Positions 15,119-22,331 of a stretch of 27,035 bases of DNA are shown here, piece by piece (positions within the stretch are counted from its first letter, which is position 1; the number at the start of each line of letters is the position of its first letter). The DNA comes from UMGS1498 sp900552335 (GTDB taxonomy: Bacteria; Bacillota_I; Bacilli_A; RF39; UBA660): assembly GCA_902477075.1 (NCBI GenBank), contig CABSFU010000012.1, forward strand, positions 1-27,035. Reading direction: 5' to 3'. Position numbers and translations under genes: made by a program. A model generated the notes under the pieces. The model saw nothing but the letters and a program-made list of their open reading frames with translations, did not search any database and was not told where the DNA came from.

Positions 15119-15565
15119 ATGCGAAAATATTATTTATTCATCATAAAGGAAAATTATTATAATAAATATCAATATAGCCCTTATTTATTATATAAGGCTC
15201 TTTATTACTTATATAAAATGAACAGATATGATTTAGAAAATGGATTATATTTATATCATAAAATGTGTAATATTGTTGGAAAACATGTTGTTTTAAATTA
15301 TATTAAAAATAAATTTAATTATACAAACTATTCAGAAAAGATTATTAATCTTGAATCCATTTTAGAAAAAACATACATTCAAATTAATTATTCTTGTATT
15401 ATCGTATTGAGTAGTGTAAATAATCCTTATATTTTCAAAATTTTAAATATTTATAATAAGAAAATATTTGCTTGTGATTTCAAAAATCGTGATTTTTTCT
15501 TTCTAAAAGATGTTGTCAATAGTGAATTTTACAAAGAAAATACATATAATAAGTTAGGTGGTTGA
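15119..15565 (+). CDS. SirA-like protein (sporulation inhibitor of replication)
   Basis: The 148-residue protein is rich in Tyr, Asn and Lys, with no membrane segment. Its ends resemble SirA of Bacillus: an N-terminal YYLFIIKENYYNKY block (SirA: YYxYLIKEEF) and a C-terminal IFACDFKNRDFFFLKDVV block (SirA: a FLAMDFQNERYGWLHPV-like stretch). SirA binds the initiator DnaA and stops new rounds of replication when sporulation begins. The middle is divergent, so the call rests on the two end motifs and the sporulation context (YlbD coat-like protein, SpoIIP). It starts at ATG after GGGTGAT and is in an operon with ylbD and ylbE. Confidence 0.55.
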   Translation: MRKYYLFIIKENYYNKYQYSPYLLYKALYYLYKMNRYDLENGLYLYHKMCNIVGKHVVLNYIKNKFNYTNYSEKIINLESILEKTYIQINYSCIIVLSSVNNPYIFKILNIYNKKIFACDFKNRDFFFLKDVVNSEFYKENTYNKLGG

Positions 15566-15566
15566 A

Positions 15567-15923
15567 ATGGGTAAGTTAGAATTTAAAGAATTTGTAAAAA
15601 ATAATCCTTCTTTATACCAATATATCAAAAAAAACGAAATGACTTGGCAACGCTTCTATGAAATGTTTGATTTATATGGTGAAGATAATGAAATATGGAA
15701 AGATTATTTAAATAAGACAGAAACAGTCAAAGAAACTGCTTCTGCTATCGGATTTGCGGATTTAATTAATTGGTTCAAACATATGAATTTGGATGAGATA
15801 CAAGATGGCTTAAATAGTATTGGAAGAGTAGTTAGTGTTTTACAAGATTTAGGGACAACTAAGGATACAAAAACAGAACCATCTTATAAACCACGACCAA
15901 TTTATAAACACTTTGAAGATTAA
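15567..15923 (+). CDS. ylbD: YlbD-family putative coat protein
   Basis: The protein is about 118 residues. KLEFKEFVKNNPSLYQYIK, then TWQRFYEMFDLYGEDNEIW matches the N-terminal part of Bacillus YlbD (PF14071). A middle helix MNLDEIQDGLNSIGRVVSVLQ and the late TYKP-like motif (SYKPRP) also match. YlbD is listed as a spore-coat candidate in Bacillus but its job is poorly known. I chose ATG 15567, just after GGTGGTTGAA and two bases past the preceding stop; an in-frame GTG nine bases earlier is part of the ribosome site. The next gene is ylbE, preserving the ylbD-ylbE order of Bacillus. Confidence 0.82.
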   Translation: MGKLEFKEFVKNNPSLYQYIKKNEMTWQRFYEMFDLYGEDNEIWKDYLNKTETVKETASAIGFADLINWFKHMNLDEIQDGLNSIGRVVSVLQDLGTTKDTKTEPSYKPRPIYKHFED

Positions 15924-15925
15924 AA

Positions 15926-16147
15926 ATGACTTTAGAAATTCAATTTAAAATTAAAAATAATCCTTATTATCTTTCTTATTTAAGAAAAAATTCTAACTGG
16001 TATAAAATTTTAAATCGAAATCCAGAGATGTTTGGGCAATTTGAAGAAGAAGTAAAAGAAAAATATAAATTAAGACCAAGTGATCGAATCAGCCAAGCAC
16101 TTGATACCATTACGATGATACAAAATGTTATGTCTTCCCTTAAATAA
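15926..16147 (+). CDS. ylbE: YlbE-like protein
   Basis: The 73-residue protein matches the YlbE family (PF14003): IKNNPYYLSYLRKNSNWYKILNRNP, quoted in part as YLRKNSNWYKILNRNP, aligned with YLB-type FLREQPYWYRRLARNP, then a C-terminal helix IQNVMSSLK. Function is unknown. It begins two bases after ylbD stops. The downstream gene is rsmD (ylbH in Bacillus), with ylbF and ylbG missing from the block. Confidence 0.82.
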   Translation: MTLEIQFKIKNNPYYLSYLRKNSNWYKILNRNPEMFGQFEEEVKEKYKLRPSDRISQALDTITMIQNVMSSLK

Positions 16148-16151
16148 GTGT

Positions 16152-16157
16152 TATAAT
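16152..16157 (+). promoter_or_regulatory. Candidate -10 upstream of rsmD
   Basis: A perfect TATAAT lies between ylbE and rsmD, with only a weak -35 (TATGTC at 17 bp). It overlaps an in-frame ATG (16156) that would extend RsmD by six residues, an argument against that start. Confidence 0.4.
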
Positions 16158-16173
16158 GTTATTGGTGAAGAAT

Positions 16174-16701
16174 ATGAGAGTGATTAGCGGAAAATATAAA
16201 GGAAAAAATTTACAAGGATTTGATATAGATGGTACAAGACCTACAATGGATCGAGTAAAAGAATCTTTATTTGGTATGATTCAAGGAAAATTAAAAGATA
16301 GTACTTGTTTAGATTTGTTTGCTGGAAGTGGTAGCTTGGGAATAGAAGCTTTAAGTAACGGGGCTAGCAGGTGTTACTTTGTAGATAGTCATAAAGAAAT
16401 TAGCAGAATATTAAAACAAAATTTACAAACAATAAAAAATAGTGTTATTTTAGAAAAAGACTATAAGATGGTCCTAAAAGAGTTACAAGGGATTTCATTT
16501 GATATTATATTTTTGGATCCTCCTTATAAAGACAACTTGATTACGCCAGCTCTTCAGCTTATTGATCAATATCACTTGTTAAAAGAAGATGGAATTATTG
16601 TCTGTGAATATGAAACAGAAGAAATTGAAACAGATTTAACTTGTATAAAAGAAAAGAAATATGGAAGTAAAAAAATAAAAATATATAAAAAGAAAAAATA
16701 A
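16174..16701 (+). CDS. rsmD: 16S rRNA (guanine-966-N2)-methyltransferase
   Basis: The protein is about 175 residues. It opens with MRVISGKYKGKNL and TRPTMDRVKESLFGMI as in RsmD. The AdoMet loop is LDLFAGSGSLGIEA (46-59) and the catalytic motif DPPY is at 115-118. RsmD methylates G966 of 16S rRNA during 30S assembly. ATG 16174 follows GGTGAAG; the ATG 18 bases earlier lies inside TATAATG. In Bacillus the next gene is coaD; here the bacteriocin cassette follows instead. Confidence 0.95.
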   Translation: MRVISGKYKGKNLQGFDIDGTRPTMDRVKESLFGMIQGKLKDSTCLDLFAGSGSLGIEALSNGASRCYFVDSHKEISRILKQNLQTIKNSVILEKDYKMVLKELQGISFDIIFLDPPYKDNLITPALQLIDQYHLLKEDGIIVCEYETEEIETDLTCIKEKKYGSKKIKIYKKKK

Positions 16702-16762
16702 TTTCTTTTTTTTTAGGTATTTTTCTCTAAACCCGCTATATTGATAGGTGAGGAGGAAAGAA

Positions 16763-18712
16763 ATGAAGAAATATCCATATGTAAGACAGATTGGTATAAA
16801 AGACTGTGGTGTAGCTTGTTTGAAAATGATATTACAATTTTATGGGGGTAATGAATCTTTAGAAAGATTAAGAAATCTTACAAATACAACAAAAGAGGGT
16901 ACAAGTGCTTTTGATTTGATAAAAGGAGCAAAAAAATTAGGATTTGACGCAACTGGATATCAAGCGACCATTGATCAAATTCAGTCAAATCAACTACCCG
17001 TTATTGCTTATACTATTATAAATCAAACCTATCAGCATTATATGGTAATCTATGAAATAACAAAAAAATGGGTATTAGTAGGAGATCCATCTACTAAATT
17101 AAAAAGGATGAAACATTCAGAATTTGAATCCATTTTTCAAAATGTGATATTAGTATTTGAACCATTAATGTTATTACCCAATCATAAAGATTTTTCTTTC
17201 TTAAAGAGAAAAACTACAGAAATCATGAAAAGTCAAAAAAAATACTTTCTATTGTTAGCTGTTTTAACAATTGCAATAACTTTGTGTTCTATTATATTGA
17301 CCCTTCCTATTCGGTTAGCGGTAGATTTTACTTTTGAGACAATTCCTGTAGGGTTGTACATGTTTTTCGCTTTTTTGTTATTTTTTCAATTTCTTTTTCA
17401 ACATTTTCAAGCAAAGATATCCATTCAAATAAATAAAATAACAAATACTCAGTTATGGTCTTATCTAATGGAAAAAATTTTCTTTCTTCCTTATCAATAT
17501 TATCGCAATCATACAACTGGAGAAATGATCTCCAAAATACAAGATTTTGAAAAAATCAACGAATGGATTACTGTTACTTTTTCAAATACTTTAATTGATG
17601 CATTGATGATTTTCTTTTTATCTATTTTTATGTGTAATATTCATGTATCTTTATTTATTATTACATTATTAGTGGTAATCATTTTCACTTTCTTTCATTA
17701 TTTTTTTCAAAAGAAACGAATGAATATGGAAAGACAAATAATTGAAAATAGAGCCATCTTACATTCTCAGTTAGTAGAATCTATTAGTGGATTTGAAACA
17801 ATTAAAGGATTAAATTTAGAATCTAATTTTTGTAATCGATTAAATGAGAACTATCAAAACATTTTAATAAAACAGGTAAAAATGTTGAATCAACAATTTT
17901 TAGAAAGTCATATTCAAAGTTTTTTCCTTTATCTAGGCAGCTTTGCAATTTTAGTTGTTGGATTATCCATTAAAGAGTTATCTTTAGGAAGTGTGGTCTT
18001 ATTTAGTTCTTTTTATACGATGTTTTTAGATTCAATTTTCCATATTATAAATTGGATTTATAAATGGAAAGAAATTAAGATTTCTATTCAAAATATGGAT
18101 GATTTAATAATAGAAGGAGAAAAGAAAAATAATTTAATATCTCAGAATCTTCAAATTTCTTATCAGAATTTAGATATTACAGTTATACAAGGAGAAAAGA
18201 TTTTATTACTTGGAAAAAGTGGAATTGGAAAATCAGCTTTATTAAAAATGATAAAAAAATATTATAATAATAGTTTTGTTTATCCAGAATTAAAAGAGGA
18301 AGACATTGTTTATATTTCACAAAATGAAATTTTATTTACAGATACGATTTATAATAATATAACAATTGGAAATAAAAATAAATCAGAATTAAACAGAGTA
18401 ATAAAATTATGTGAAATGGATTCTATTATTTCAAGAAGTAAATTAGGACTAAATGCTTTAATAGAGGAAAATGGTTATAATTTATCCGGCGGTGAAAAAG
18501 AACGTATTTTTTTAGCAAGAGCTCTTTTAAGCCAACCTAAAATTTTATTAGTAGATGAAACTTTTAGTCAAATGGATGTTTCACTTGAAAGAAGAATTTT
18601 AAGAAATTTGATTGATCATTACGAAAATATGACGGTAATTGTAGTAAGCCATCGAACAGATAATAAGAATTTATTTCATCATGTATATACATTAGAAGGA
18701 GGAAACAAATGA
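16763..18712 (+). CDS. C39-peptidase bacteriocin ABC exporter
   Basis: The 649-residue protein has three parts. The N-terminal C39 cysteine peptidase (about 1-130) has Q9 and C15 in QIGIKDCGVACL, H92 in QHYMVIYE and D108 in GDPS, so its active site is complete. The membrane domain (about 155-435) has five to six helices. The ATPase domain (about 455-649) has Walker A GKSGIGKS (484-491), Q520, signature LSGGEKER (574-581), Walker B ILLVDE (594-599) and H630. Such exporters remove a double-glycine leader while exporting the peptide. The two substrates are encoded just downstream. ATG 16763 follows GAGGAGG. The ATPase domain is a little shorter than usual. No HlyD-like accessory protein is nearby. 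Confidence 0.95.
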   Translation: MKKYPYVRQIGIKDCGVACLKMILQFYGGNESLERLRNLTNTTKEGTSAFDLIKGAKKLGFDATGYQATIDQIQSNQLPVIAYTIINQTYQHYMVIYEITKKWVLVGDPSTKLKRMKHSEFESIFQNVILVFEPLMLLPNHKDFSFLKRKTTEIMKSQKKYFLLLAVLTIAITLCSIILTLPIRLAVDFTFETIPVGLYMFFAFLLFFQFLFQHFQAKISIQINKITNTQLWSYLMEKIFFLPYQYYRNHTTGEMISKIQDFEKINEWITVTFSNTLIDALMIFFLSIFMCNIHVSLFIITLLVVIIFTFFHYFFQKKRMNMERQIIENRAILHSQLVESISGFETIKGLNLESNFCNRLNENYQNILIKQVKMLNQQFLESHIQSFFLYLGSFAILVVGLSIKELSLGSVVLFSSFYTMFLDSIFHIINWIYKWKEIKISIQNMDDLIIEGEKKNNLISQNLQISYQNLDITVIQGEKILLLGKSGIGKSALLKMIKKYYNNSFVYPELKEEDIVYISQNEILFTDTIYNNITIGNKNKSELNRVIKLCEMDSIISRSKLGLNALIEENGYNLSGGEKERIFLARALLSQPKILLVDETFSQMDVSLERRILRNLIDHYENMTVIVVSHRTDNKNLFHHVYTLEGGNK

Positions 18713-18759
18713 GAATATGGATTTTAATGTTAGCTAAATTTTTAAGATTATTCTTTTAA
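18709..18759 (+). CDS. 16-residue peptide coupled to the exporter
   Basis: The frame reads MRIWILMLAKFLRLFF and stops at TAA. It overlaps the exporter stop as ATGA and has a near-ideal ribosome site AAGGAGG (18696-18702) six bases before it, inside the exporter gene. Nothing else there would need such a site. The peptide is very hydrophobic with three basic residues, as expected for a membrane-active or membrane-inserted peptide. It could be an immunity peptide, a leaderless bacteriocin, a coupling leader, or the stub of a shortened gene. Confidence 0.5.
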   Translation: MRIWILMLAKFLRLFF

Positions 18760-18794
18760 AAAACATAAATTGCGATAATGAAAAGGAGGCAAAT

Positions 18795-18932
18795 ATGAAA
18801 CAATTAACACAAAAAGAATTAAAAGAGATCAAAGGTGGTTGGTCTATTGCTGGTATTTTTGGCTTAGGCACTCTTTTTACCTTTATTATAGGAGTAGTGG
18901 ATGGTTATTTACGTCCATTAAATTGTCGATAG
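18795..18932 (+). CDS. Double-glycine bacteriocin precursor A
   Basis: A 45-residue precursor with GGAGG ribosome site. The leader MKQLTQKELKEIKGG fits the class II consensus (Leu, Glu-Leu, Ile, Gly-Gly). Cleavage after GG would give a 30-residue peptide beginning WSIAGIFGLG. The mature part is strongly hydrophobic, with a GxxxG motif (mature G18 and G22) and a basic end RPLNCR with a single Cys at mature position 29. It should be processed by the upstream exporter. With the next gene it fits a class IIb two-peptide bacteriocin. A pheromone role is less likely, as no two-component system is adjacent. Confidence 0.85.
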   Translation: MKQLTQKELKEIKGGWSIAGIFGLGTLFTFIIGVVDGYLRPLNCR

Positions 18933-18942
18933 GAGGAACTAA

Positions 18943-19110
18943 ATGAAAAAAATAAATGATGAAAATTTAAAAGAAATTAAAGGTGGTTTTACCTTAACTG
19001 CTTCTTTTATTTCTAGTATTGCTAGAGGAATTAATAGTATGCTGGATTTAGGAAGAAGCCTTGGATCTGCCATTAGAAGAATTCAGTTTGGTAGAATGTG
19101 TTCTTTATAA
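18943..19110 (+). CDS. Double-glycine bacteriocin precursor B
   Basis: A 55-residue precursor starting 10 bases after precursor A, with AGGAGG ribosome site that includes the stop of A. The leader MKKINDENLKEIKGG shares LKEIKGG with A. The mature 40-residue peptide begins FTLTASFISSIARG and is amphipathic and cationic (SAIRRIQFGR). It has a GxxxG motif (mature G22 and G26) and one Cys at position 38. GxxxG in both partners is typical of two-peptide bacteriocins, where the helices pair in the target membrane. A terminator follows at once, and no immunity gene is recognisable. Confidence 0.85.
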   Translation: MKKINDENLKEIKGGFTLTASFISSIARGINSMLDLGRSLGSAIRRIQFGRMCSL

Positions 19111-19117
19111 AAAGAAG

Positions 19118-19143
19118 AAAATAGTCAAAAAAGACTATTTTTT
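19118..19143 (+). terminator. Terminator of the bacteriocin cassette
   Basis: AAAATAGTC (19118-19126) pairs with GACTATTTT (19133-19141) and runs into Ts. Confidence 0.88.
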
Positions 19144-19165
19144 CGTGTTTAATTGTCAAAAAATG

Positions 19166-19194
19166 TTGAAAAGGTAAAATTAATTTGATATAAT
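19166..19194 (+). promoter_or_regulatory. rpsU promoter
   Basis: TTGAAA (19166-19171), a 17-bp spacer and TATAAT (19189-19194), preceded by TG-rich sequence. It lies 30 bp before the rpsU ATG. Confidence 0.8.
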
Positions 19195-19224
19195 ATCGAT
19201 AGTTTGAGAAGGGAGGGATTATCG

Positions 19225-19419
19225 ATGGCTACAGTAATGGTTAAAAACGGAAATGTAGATGGTGCCTTAAGAACATTGAAACAAAAAAATGCGAAAGATG
19301 GTTTCTCCAAAAAAGTACGTGAAAGACAAGAAGGTTATTTAAAACCAGGAGTTAAAAGAAGATTAGCAAAAAAAGAAGCTATAAAAAATAGCAGAAAAAA
19401 TAATCGTAATAATTACTAA
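19225..19419 (+). CDS. rpsU: 30S ribosomal protein bS21
   Basis: The protein is about 64 residues, beginning MATVMVKNGNVDGALRTLKQ and ending in a basic tail with RRLAKKEAIKNSRKNNR. This is the usual length for S21 and a clear family match. ATG 19225 follows GGGAGGG; upstream in-frame codons (from 19204) are part of the leader. S21 helps the 30S subunit join mRNA starts. It is followed by its own terminator and then yqeY, the same pair as in Bacillus. Confidence 0.97.
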   Translation: MATVMVKNGNVDGALRTLKQKNAKDGFSKKVRERQEGYLKPGVKRRLAKKEAIKNSRKNNRNNY

Positions 19420-19438
19420 GAGCAGTTTGCTCTTTTTG
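19419..19438 (+). terminator. Terminator after rpsU
   Basis: AGAGCA (19419-19424), loop GTT, TGCTCT (19428-19433), then Ts. The stem begins at the last base of the rpsU stop. Confidence 0.85.
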
Positions 19439-19457
19439 TATATTAAGGAGGACTAAA

Positions 19458-19901
19458 ATGAGAGAGAAAATATTAAATGACTTAAAAGAAGCAATGAAAC
19501 AACAAGAAAAAACAAAATTATCTGTTATTCGTATGGTAAAAGGCGCTATTCAAATGGAAGAATTAAATTTAAAAAGACCTTTAACAGATGAAGAAGTAAT
19601 TTCAGTAATTGCAAAGCAAATTAAAACAAGAAAAGAATCCATTGTAGAATTTGAAAAAGGAAACCGAAAAGATTTAATAGATAAAACACAAGAAGAAATT
19701 GATATTTTAAATACTTATATGCCAGAACAATTAAGTGAAGAAGAGGTATTTAAAGTAATTGAAGAAGCTTTTGAAGCAACAAAACCATCTGCTCCTTCAG
19801 ATATGGGAAAACTAATGGGATATGTTACGCCAAAATTAAAAGGTAGAGCGGATATGTCTTTTGTAAGCAAAACAATCAAGGAAAAATTAACAAATTTATA
19901 A
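19458..19901 (+). CDS. yqeY: YqeY/GatB-domain protein
   Basis: The 147-residue protein has the YqeY family outline: MREKILNDLKEAMKQ at the start, IRMVKGAIQMEEL, then YMPEQLSEEEV and a C-terminal tail domain with MGKLMGYVTPKLKGRADM. The C-terminal region is the tRNA-binding domain also found at the end of GatB. A role in tRNA-dependent amidation or tRNA handling is suspected but unproven. ATG follows AAGGAGG. It is bracketed by the rpsU terminator and its own. Confidence 0.93.
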   Translation: MREKILNDLKEAMKQQEKTKLSVIRMVKGAIQMEELNLKRPLTDEEVISVIAKQIKTRKESIVEFEKGNRKDLIDKTQEEIDILNTYMPEQLSEEEVFKVIEEAFEATKPSAPSDMGKLMGYVTPKLKGRADMSFVSKTIKEKLTNL

Positions 19902-19924
19902 AAAGCACATTTTGTGCTTTTTTT
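19902..19924 (+). terminator. Terminator after yqeY
   Basis: AAAGCACA (19902-19909), loop TTT, TGTGCTTT (19913-19920), then four further Ts. Confidence 0.88.
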
Positions 19925-19971
19925 GACATTTTATGTAAGATTTTTTTTATATACTGTAATGGGTGATAAAA

Positions 19972-20946
19972 ATGAAAAAATTTAAAGCAAAGAAGAAAAG
20001 AAAAATTAGTTTGTTTAAAATATCCTTTTTCTTCATTTTAACATTTTTTTTCTATTATTTTTTTACAAATATTTTATATCATTTTAAGTTAGCAAATTCC
20101 AATCAAGAATTTTTAAATTATATGTTACAAGATACGAATTATCATTTAAAATATCAGAATCAATTTTCTATTTCTAATCTTTTTAAGCAAGTGTTTCATG
20201 TAGATATTTCTTCCCCAACTAGTATGCTAGAAACGGCTTTCGGATATAATTTAGTAATGAATGATCCTGGAACATTTGAGGATGAACAAATTGGTAATGA
20301 ATCAGAATATGTATATGATCCTAATCCAACAAACATCAATAATCCAAAAGTATACATTTACAATACACACCAATTAGAAAGTTATGATAACAGTAATTAT
20401 CAAGAACATAATATTACTCCTAATGTACTAATGGCTTCTTACTTACTAAAAGAAAAACTAAACAAAATTGGTATTTCAACTATGATTGAGACAGCCAATA
20501 TCACAGAATTTTTAAATTTAAATGGTTGGAATTATTACGAAAGTTATAAAGCCAGTCGATTTTATGCAGAAGAAACCATTAAAAAGTATCCTGATTTGTC
20601 ACTTATAATCGATTTACATAGAGATGCGATTCCTTCCTCGGCCTCTACTACGGTTTTAAATAATAAAAACTACGCAAAAATCCTTTTTGTTGTTGGTATG
20701 GAACATGAAAATTATGAAAAAAATTTAGAACTTGCCAGCACATTAAATCAAATGATTCAAAAAAAATATCCTAGTTTGACAAGAGGAATTATTACGAAAA
20801 GCGGCGCAAATGTAAATGGAATCTATAACCAAGATTTAAGTGAAAAGGCTATTTTAATTGAATGTGGTGGTTATCAAAATACGATGGAAGAGGTAATAAA
20901 TACCTTAGATATTTTGTCAGAAATCATTAAGGAGTACATCGGATAA
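19972..20946 (+). CDS. spoIIP: Stage II sporulation protein P
   Basis: The protein is about 324 residues: a basic N-terminus, one membrane anchor (about 15-36) and an extracytoplasmic amidase/endopeptidase domain. The family motifs are VYIYNTHQLESY (metal-binding His and catalytic Glu region), LIIDLHRDA and the C-terminal GVNxxYNQDLS-type stretch, here VNGIYNQDLSEKAILIECGG with NTMEE. SpoIIP strips peptidoglycan with SpoIID and SpoIIM during engulfment of the forespore. ATG 19972 follows GGGTGAT at four bases; the GTG nine bases upstream lies in that ribosome site. Its presence is the best evidence that the host makes spores. A small membrane protein follows one base later. Confidence 0.95.
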   Translation: MKKFKAKKKRKISLFKISFFFILTFFFYYFFTNILYHFKLANSNQEFLNYMLQDTNYHLKYQNQFSISNLFKQVFHVDISSPTSMLETAFGYNLVMNDPGTFEDEQIGNESEYVYDPNPTNINNPKVYIYNTHQLESYDNSNYQEHNITPNVLMASYLLKEKLNKIGISTMIETANITEFLNLNGWNYYESYKASRFYAEETIKKYPDLSLIIDLHRDAIPSSASTTVLNNKNYAKILFVVGMEHENYEKNLELASTLNQMIQKKYPSLTRGIITKSGANVNGIYNQDLSEKAILIECGGYQNTMEEVINTLDILSEIIKEYIG

Positions 20947-20947
20947 T

Positions 20948-21292
20948 ATGGAAGAGAAAAAAAAGAAAAGTATTTGGTCTAAAATTTTTTCTAAAATTTT
21001 TTTAGCATTCTTTTTTACTTTTTTAACATTACATATTGCAGGGATGAGTGGTTACTACGAATATGAGCTTCATAAAAGGGTAGTTTTAACAGAAGATAAA
21101 ATAGCACAATTTGAACAAGATGTAGCAAACGGTAATATGGTCGATTTAAAAGATTATCTATCAGAGGAAGAAATCAATTATTCTACTAATCTTTCAAAAG
21201 CAGGACTTTATTTATCCGACAATTTTAGTATAATTTTAAAAAATACAGTAGAAGCAACTTTTTCTTTTATCAATCGCTTAGTAGAAGGATAA
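20948..21292 (+). CDS. Small membrane protein downstream of spoIIP
   Basis: A 114-residue protein of no family I recognise. A basic N-terminal tail (EEKKKKSIWSKIFSK) leads into one membrane helix (about 17-33), then a mainly outside domain of about 80 residues. That domain has an acidic helix region (LTEDKIAQFEQDVANGNMVDLKDYL) and ends in a weakly hydrophobic stretch (FSIILKNTVEATFSFINRL). AAGGAG lies inside the end of spoIIP and the ATG is one base after its stop, so the two are co-expressed. A role beside SpoIIP at the engulfing membrane is a reasonable guess only. Confidence 0.8.
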   Translation: MEEKKKKSIWSKIFSKIFLAFFFTFLTLHIAGMSGYYEYELHKRVVLTEDKIAQFEQDVANGNMVDLKDYLSEEEINYSTNLSKAGLYLSDNFSIILKNTVEATFSFINRLVEG

Positions 21293-21335
21293 AATGTAAA
21301 AAATACATAAAAATAGTAGAAATTTAAAAAAAATA

Positions 21336-21344
21336 TGATATAAT
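21336..21344 (+). promoter_or_regulatory. Extended -10 before the coiled-coil pair
   Basis: TGATATAAT with a TGn extension and perfect TATAAT (21339-21344), no clear -35, 51 bp before the ATG at 21396. Confidence 0.5.
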
Positions 21345-21395
21345 GGTTATGATATTGGAATGCTATATCATAAAAGAATAAAGAGGAGTGTTAAT

Positions 21396-22331
21396 ATGGA
21401 AAGAGAAAATAATGTAAATGGAAACGTTTTTAACGACGAAATAGCAGCACAAATAAAAGAAATTGAAGATAAATTAGCAGCTGAAACTCCAGTTGTAGAA
21501 ACAAAATCAATGGTAGATTCAGAACCAGCTGTAAAAGAAAAAGAGGAAAAAACGACACATATTATGCCAGAGATGACATCTATGGAAGAACCAACAACAG
21601 AGAGTAATTCTTCATCTGGATTTGATAGTATGTTCTCTAGTCTTTATAATGATGTTGCAGGAGCAAATAATTTTATTTCAACTTTAATTGAACAAAAGAA
21701 AAAAGTAAATTTAAATGAAGCTTCTTTAAATGAAGAAAAACAAAAATTAGAAAAAGATAAATCTGAATTTGAAAAATATTGTGATACACAAAAAGAAATG
21801 CTTCGTCAAGAAAAAGAACGCCTAGATGAGTACGAAAGAACACAAAAAATTCGCCTTCAAAATGAAGAAAAAGAATTTAATGCAGAAGTAGAAGCAACCA
21901 AATCAGAAATGGCTTTAGCTGATCAAGGAATTCAATTAGCACGTACAACTTTAGAAGAAGAAAAACAACAATTTGAAAAATATAAAGAGTTAGAAGAACA
22001 GAAAATAAGTACTGAAAAACAAAGAATAGAAGATAAAAAAGAAGAATTCAAAAAAGAAAAAGAAGCTGAATATAGCAAAATTAAAGTAGAGAATGATCAA
22101 ATTGCGTCTGAAAGAAAAGCTTTTGAAGATGAAAAACAAATAGAATATAAATCAATTGCTCATCAAAAAGATACTTTAGAAAAAGAAAAAGAAAAATTTG
22201 AAAAATATAAAGACAATGAACAAAAGAAATTAGAACAAGAAAGCAAGAATTTATCTCAAAGTTGTGCTCGTTTCAAAGAATTAGTAACGCAATTTAATTC
22301 TGGTTTTGGACAATTACCTGGTAAAGAATAA
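21396..22331 (+). CDS. Coiled-coil protein A, unknown
   Basis: The protein is 311 residues with no signal or membrane segment. The first 75 or so residues are acidic and probably disordered. A short conserved-looking block follows (FDSMFSSLYNDVAGANNFIS, 76-95). A long coiled coil (about 97-290) contains FEKY at 125, 193 and 268, each set in an E/K/Q-rich heptad stretch. The end is ARFKELVTQFNSGFGQL. I know no function. ATG 21396 follows AAAGAGGAG; an in-frame ATG 36 bases earlier has no such site. The stop TAA shares its last A with the ATG of the next gene, which is a shorter relative. Confidence 0.88.
   Translation: MERENNVNGNVFNDEIAAQIKEIEDKLAAETPVVETKSMVDSEPAVKEKEEKTTHIMPEMTSMEEPTTESNSSSGFDSMFSSLYNDVAGANNFISTLIEQKKKVNLNEASLNEEKQKLEKDKSEFEKYCDTQKEMLRQEKERLDEYERTQKIRLQNEEKEFNAEVEATKSEMALADQGIQLARTTLEEEKQQFEKYKELEEQKISTEKQRIEDKKEEFKKEKEAEYSKIKVENDQIASERKAFEDEKQIEYKSIAHQKDTLEKEKEKFEKYKDNEQKKLEQESKNLSQSCARFKELVTQFNSGFGQLPGKE

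Noticed and set aside
16675..16715. Terminator after rsmD
   Set aside because: The A-rich and T-rich runs can pair only through A-T bases with no defined stem, so I did not list it.
18795..19110. The GG-leader peptides as quorum-sensing pheromones
   Set aside because: No histidine kinase or response regulator lies nearby, and the paired GxxxG motifs suit a two-peptide bacteriocin better. It cannot be fully excluded.
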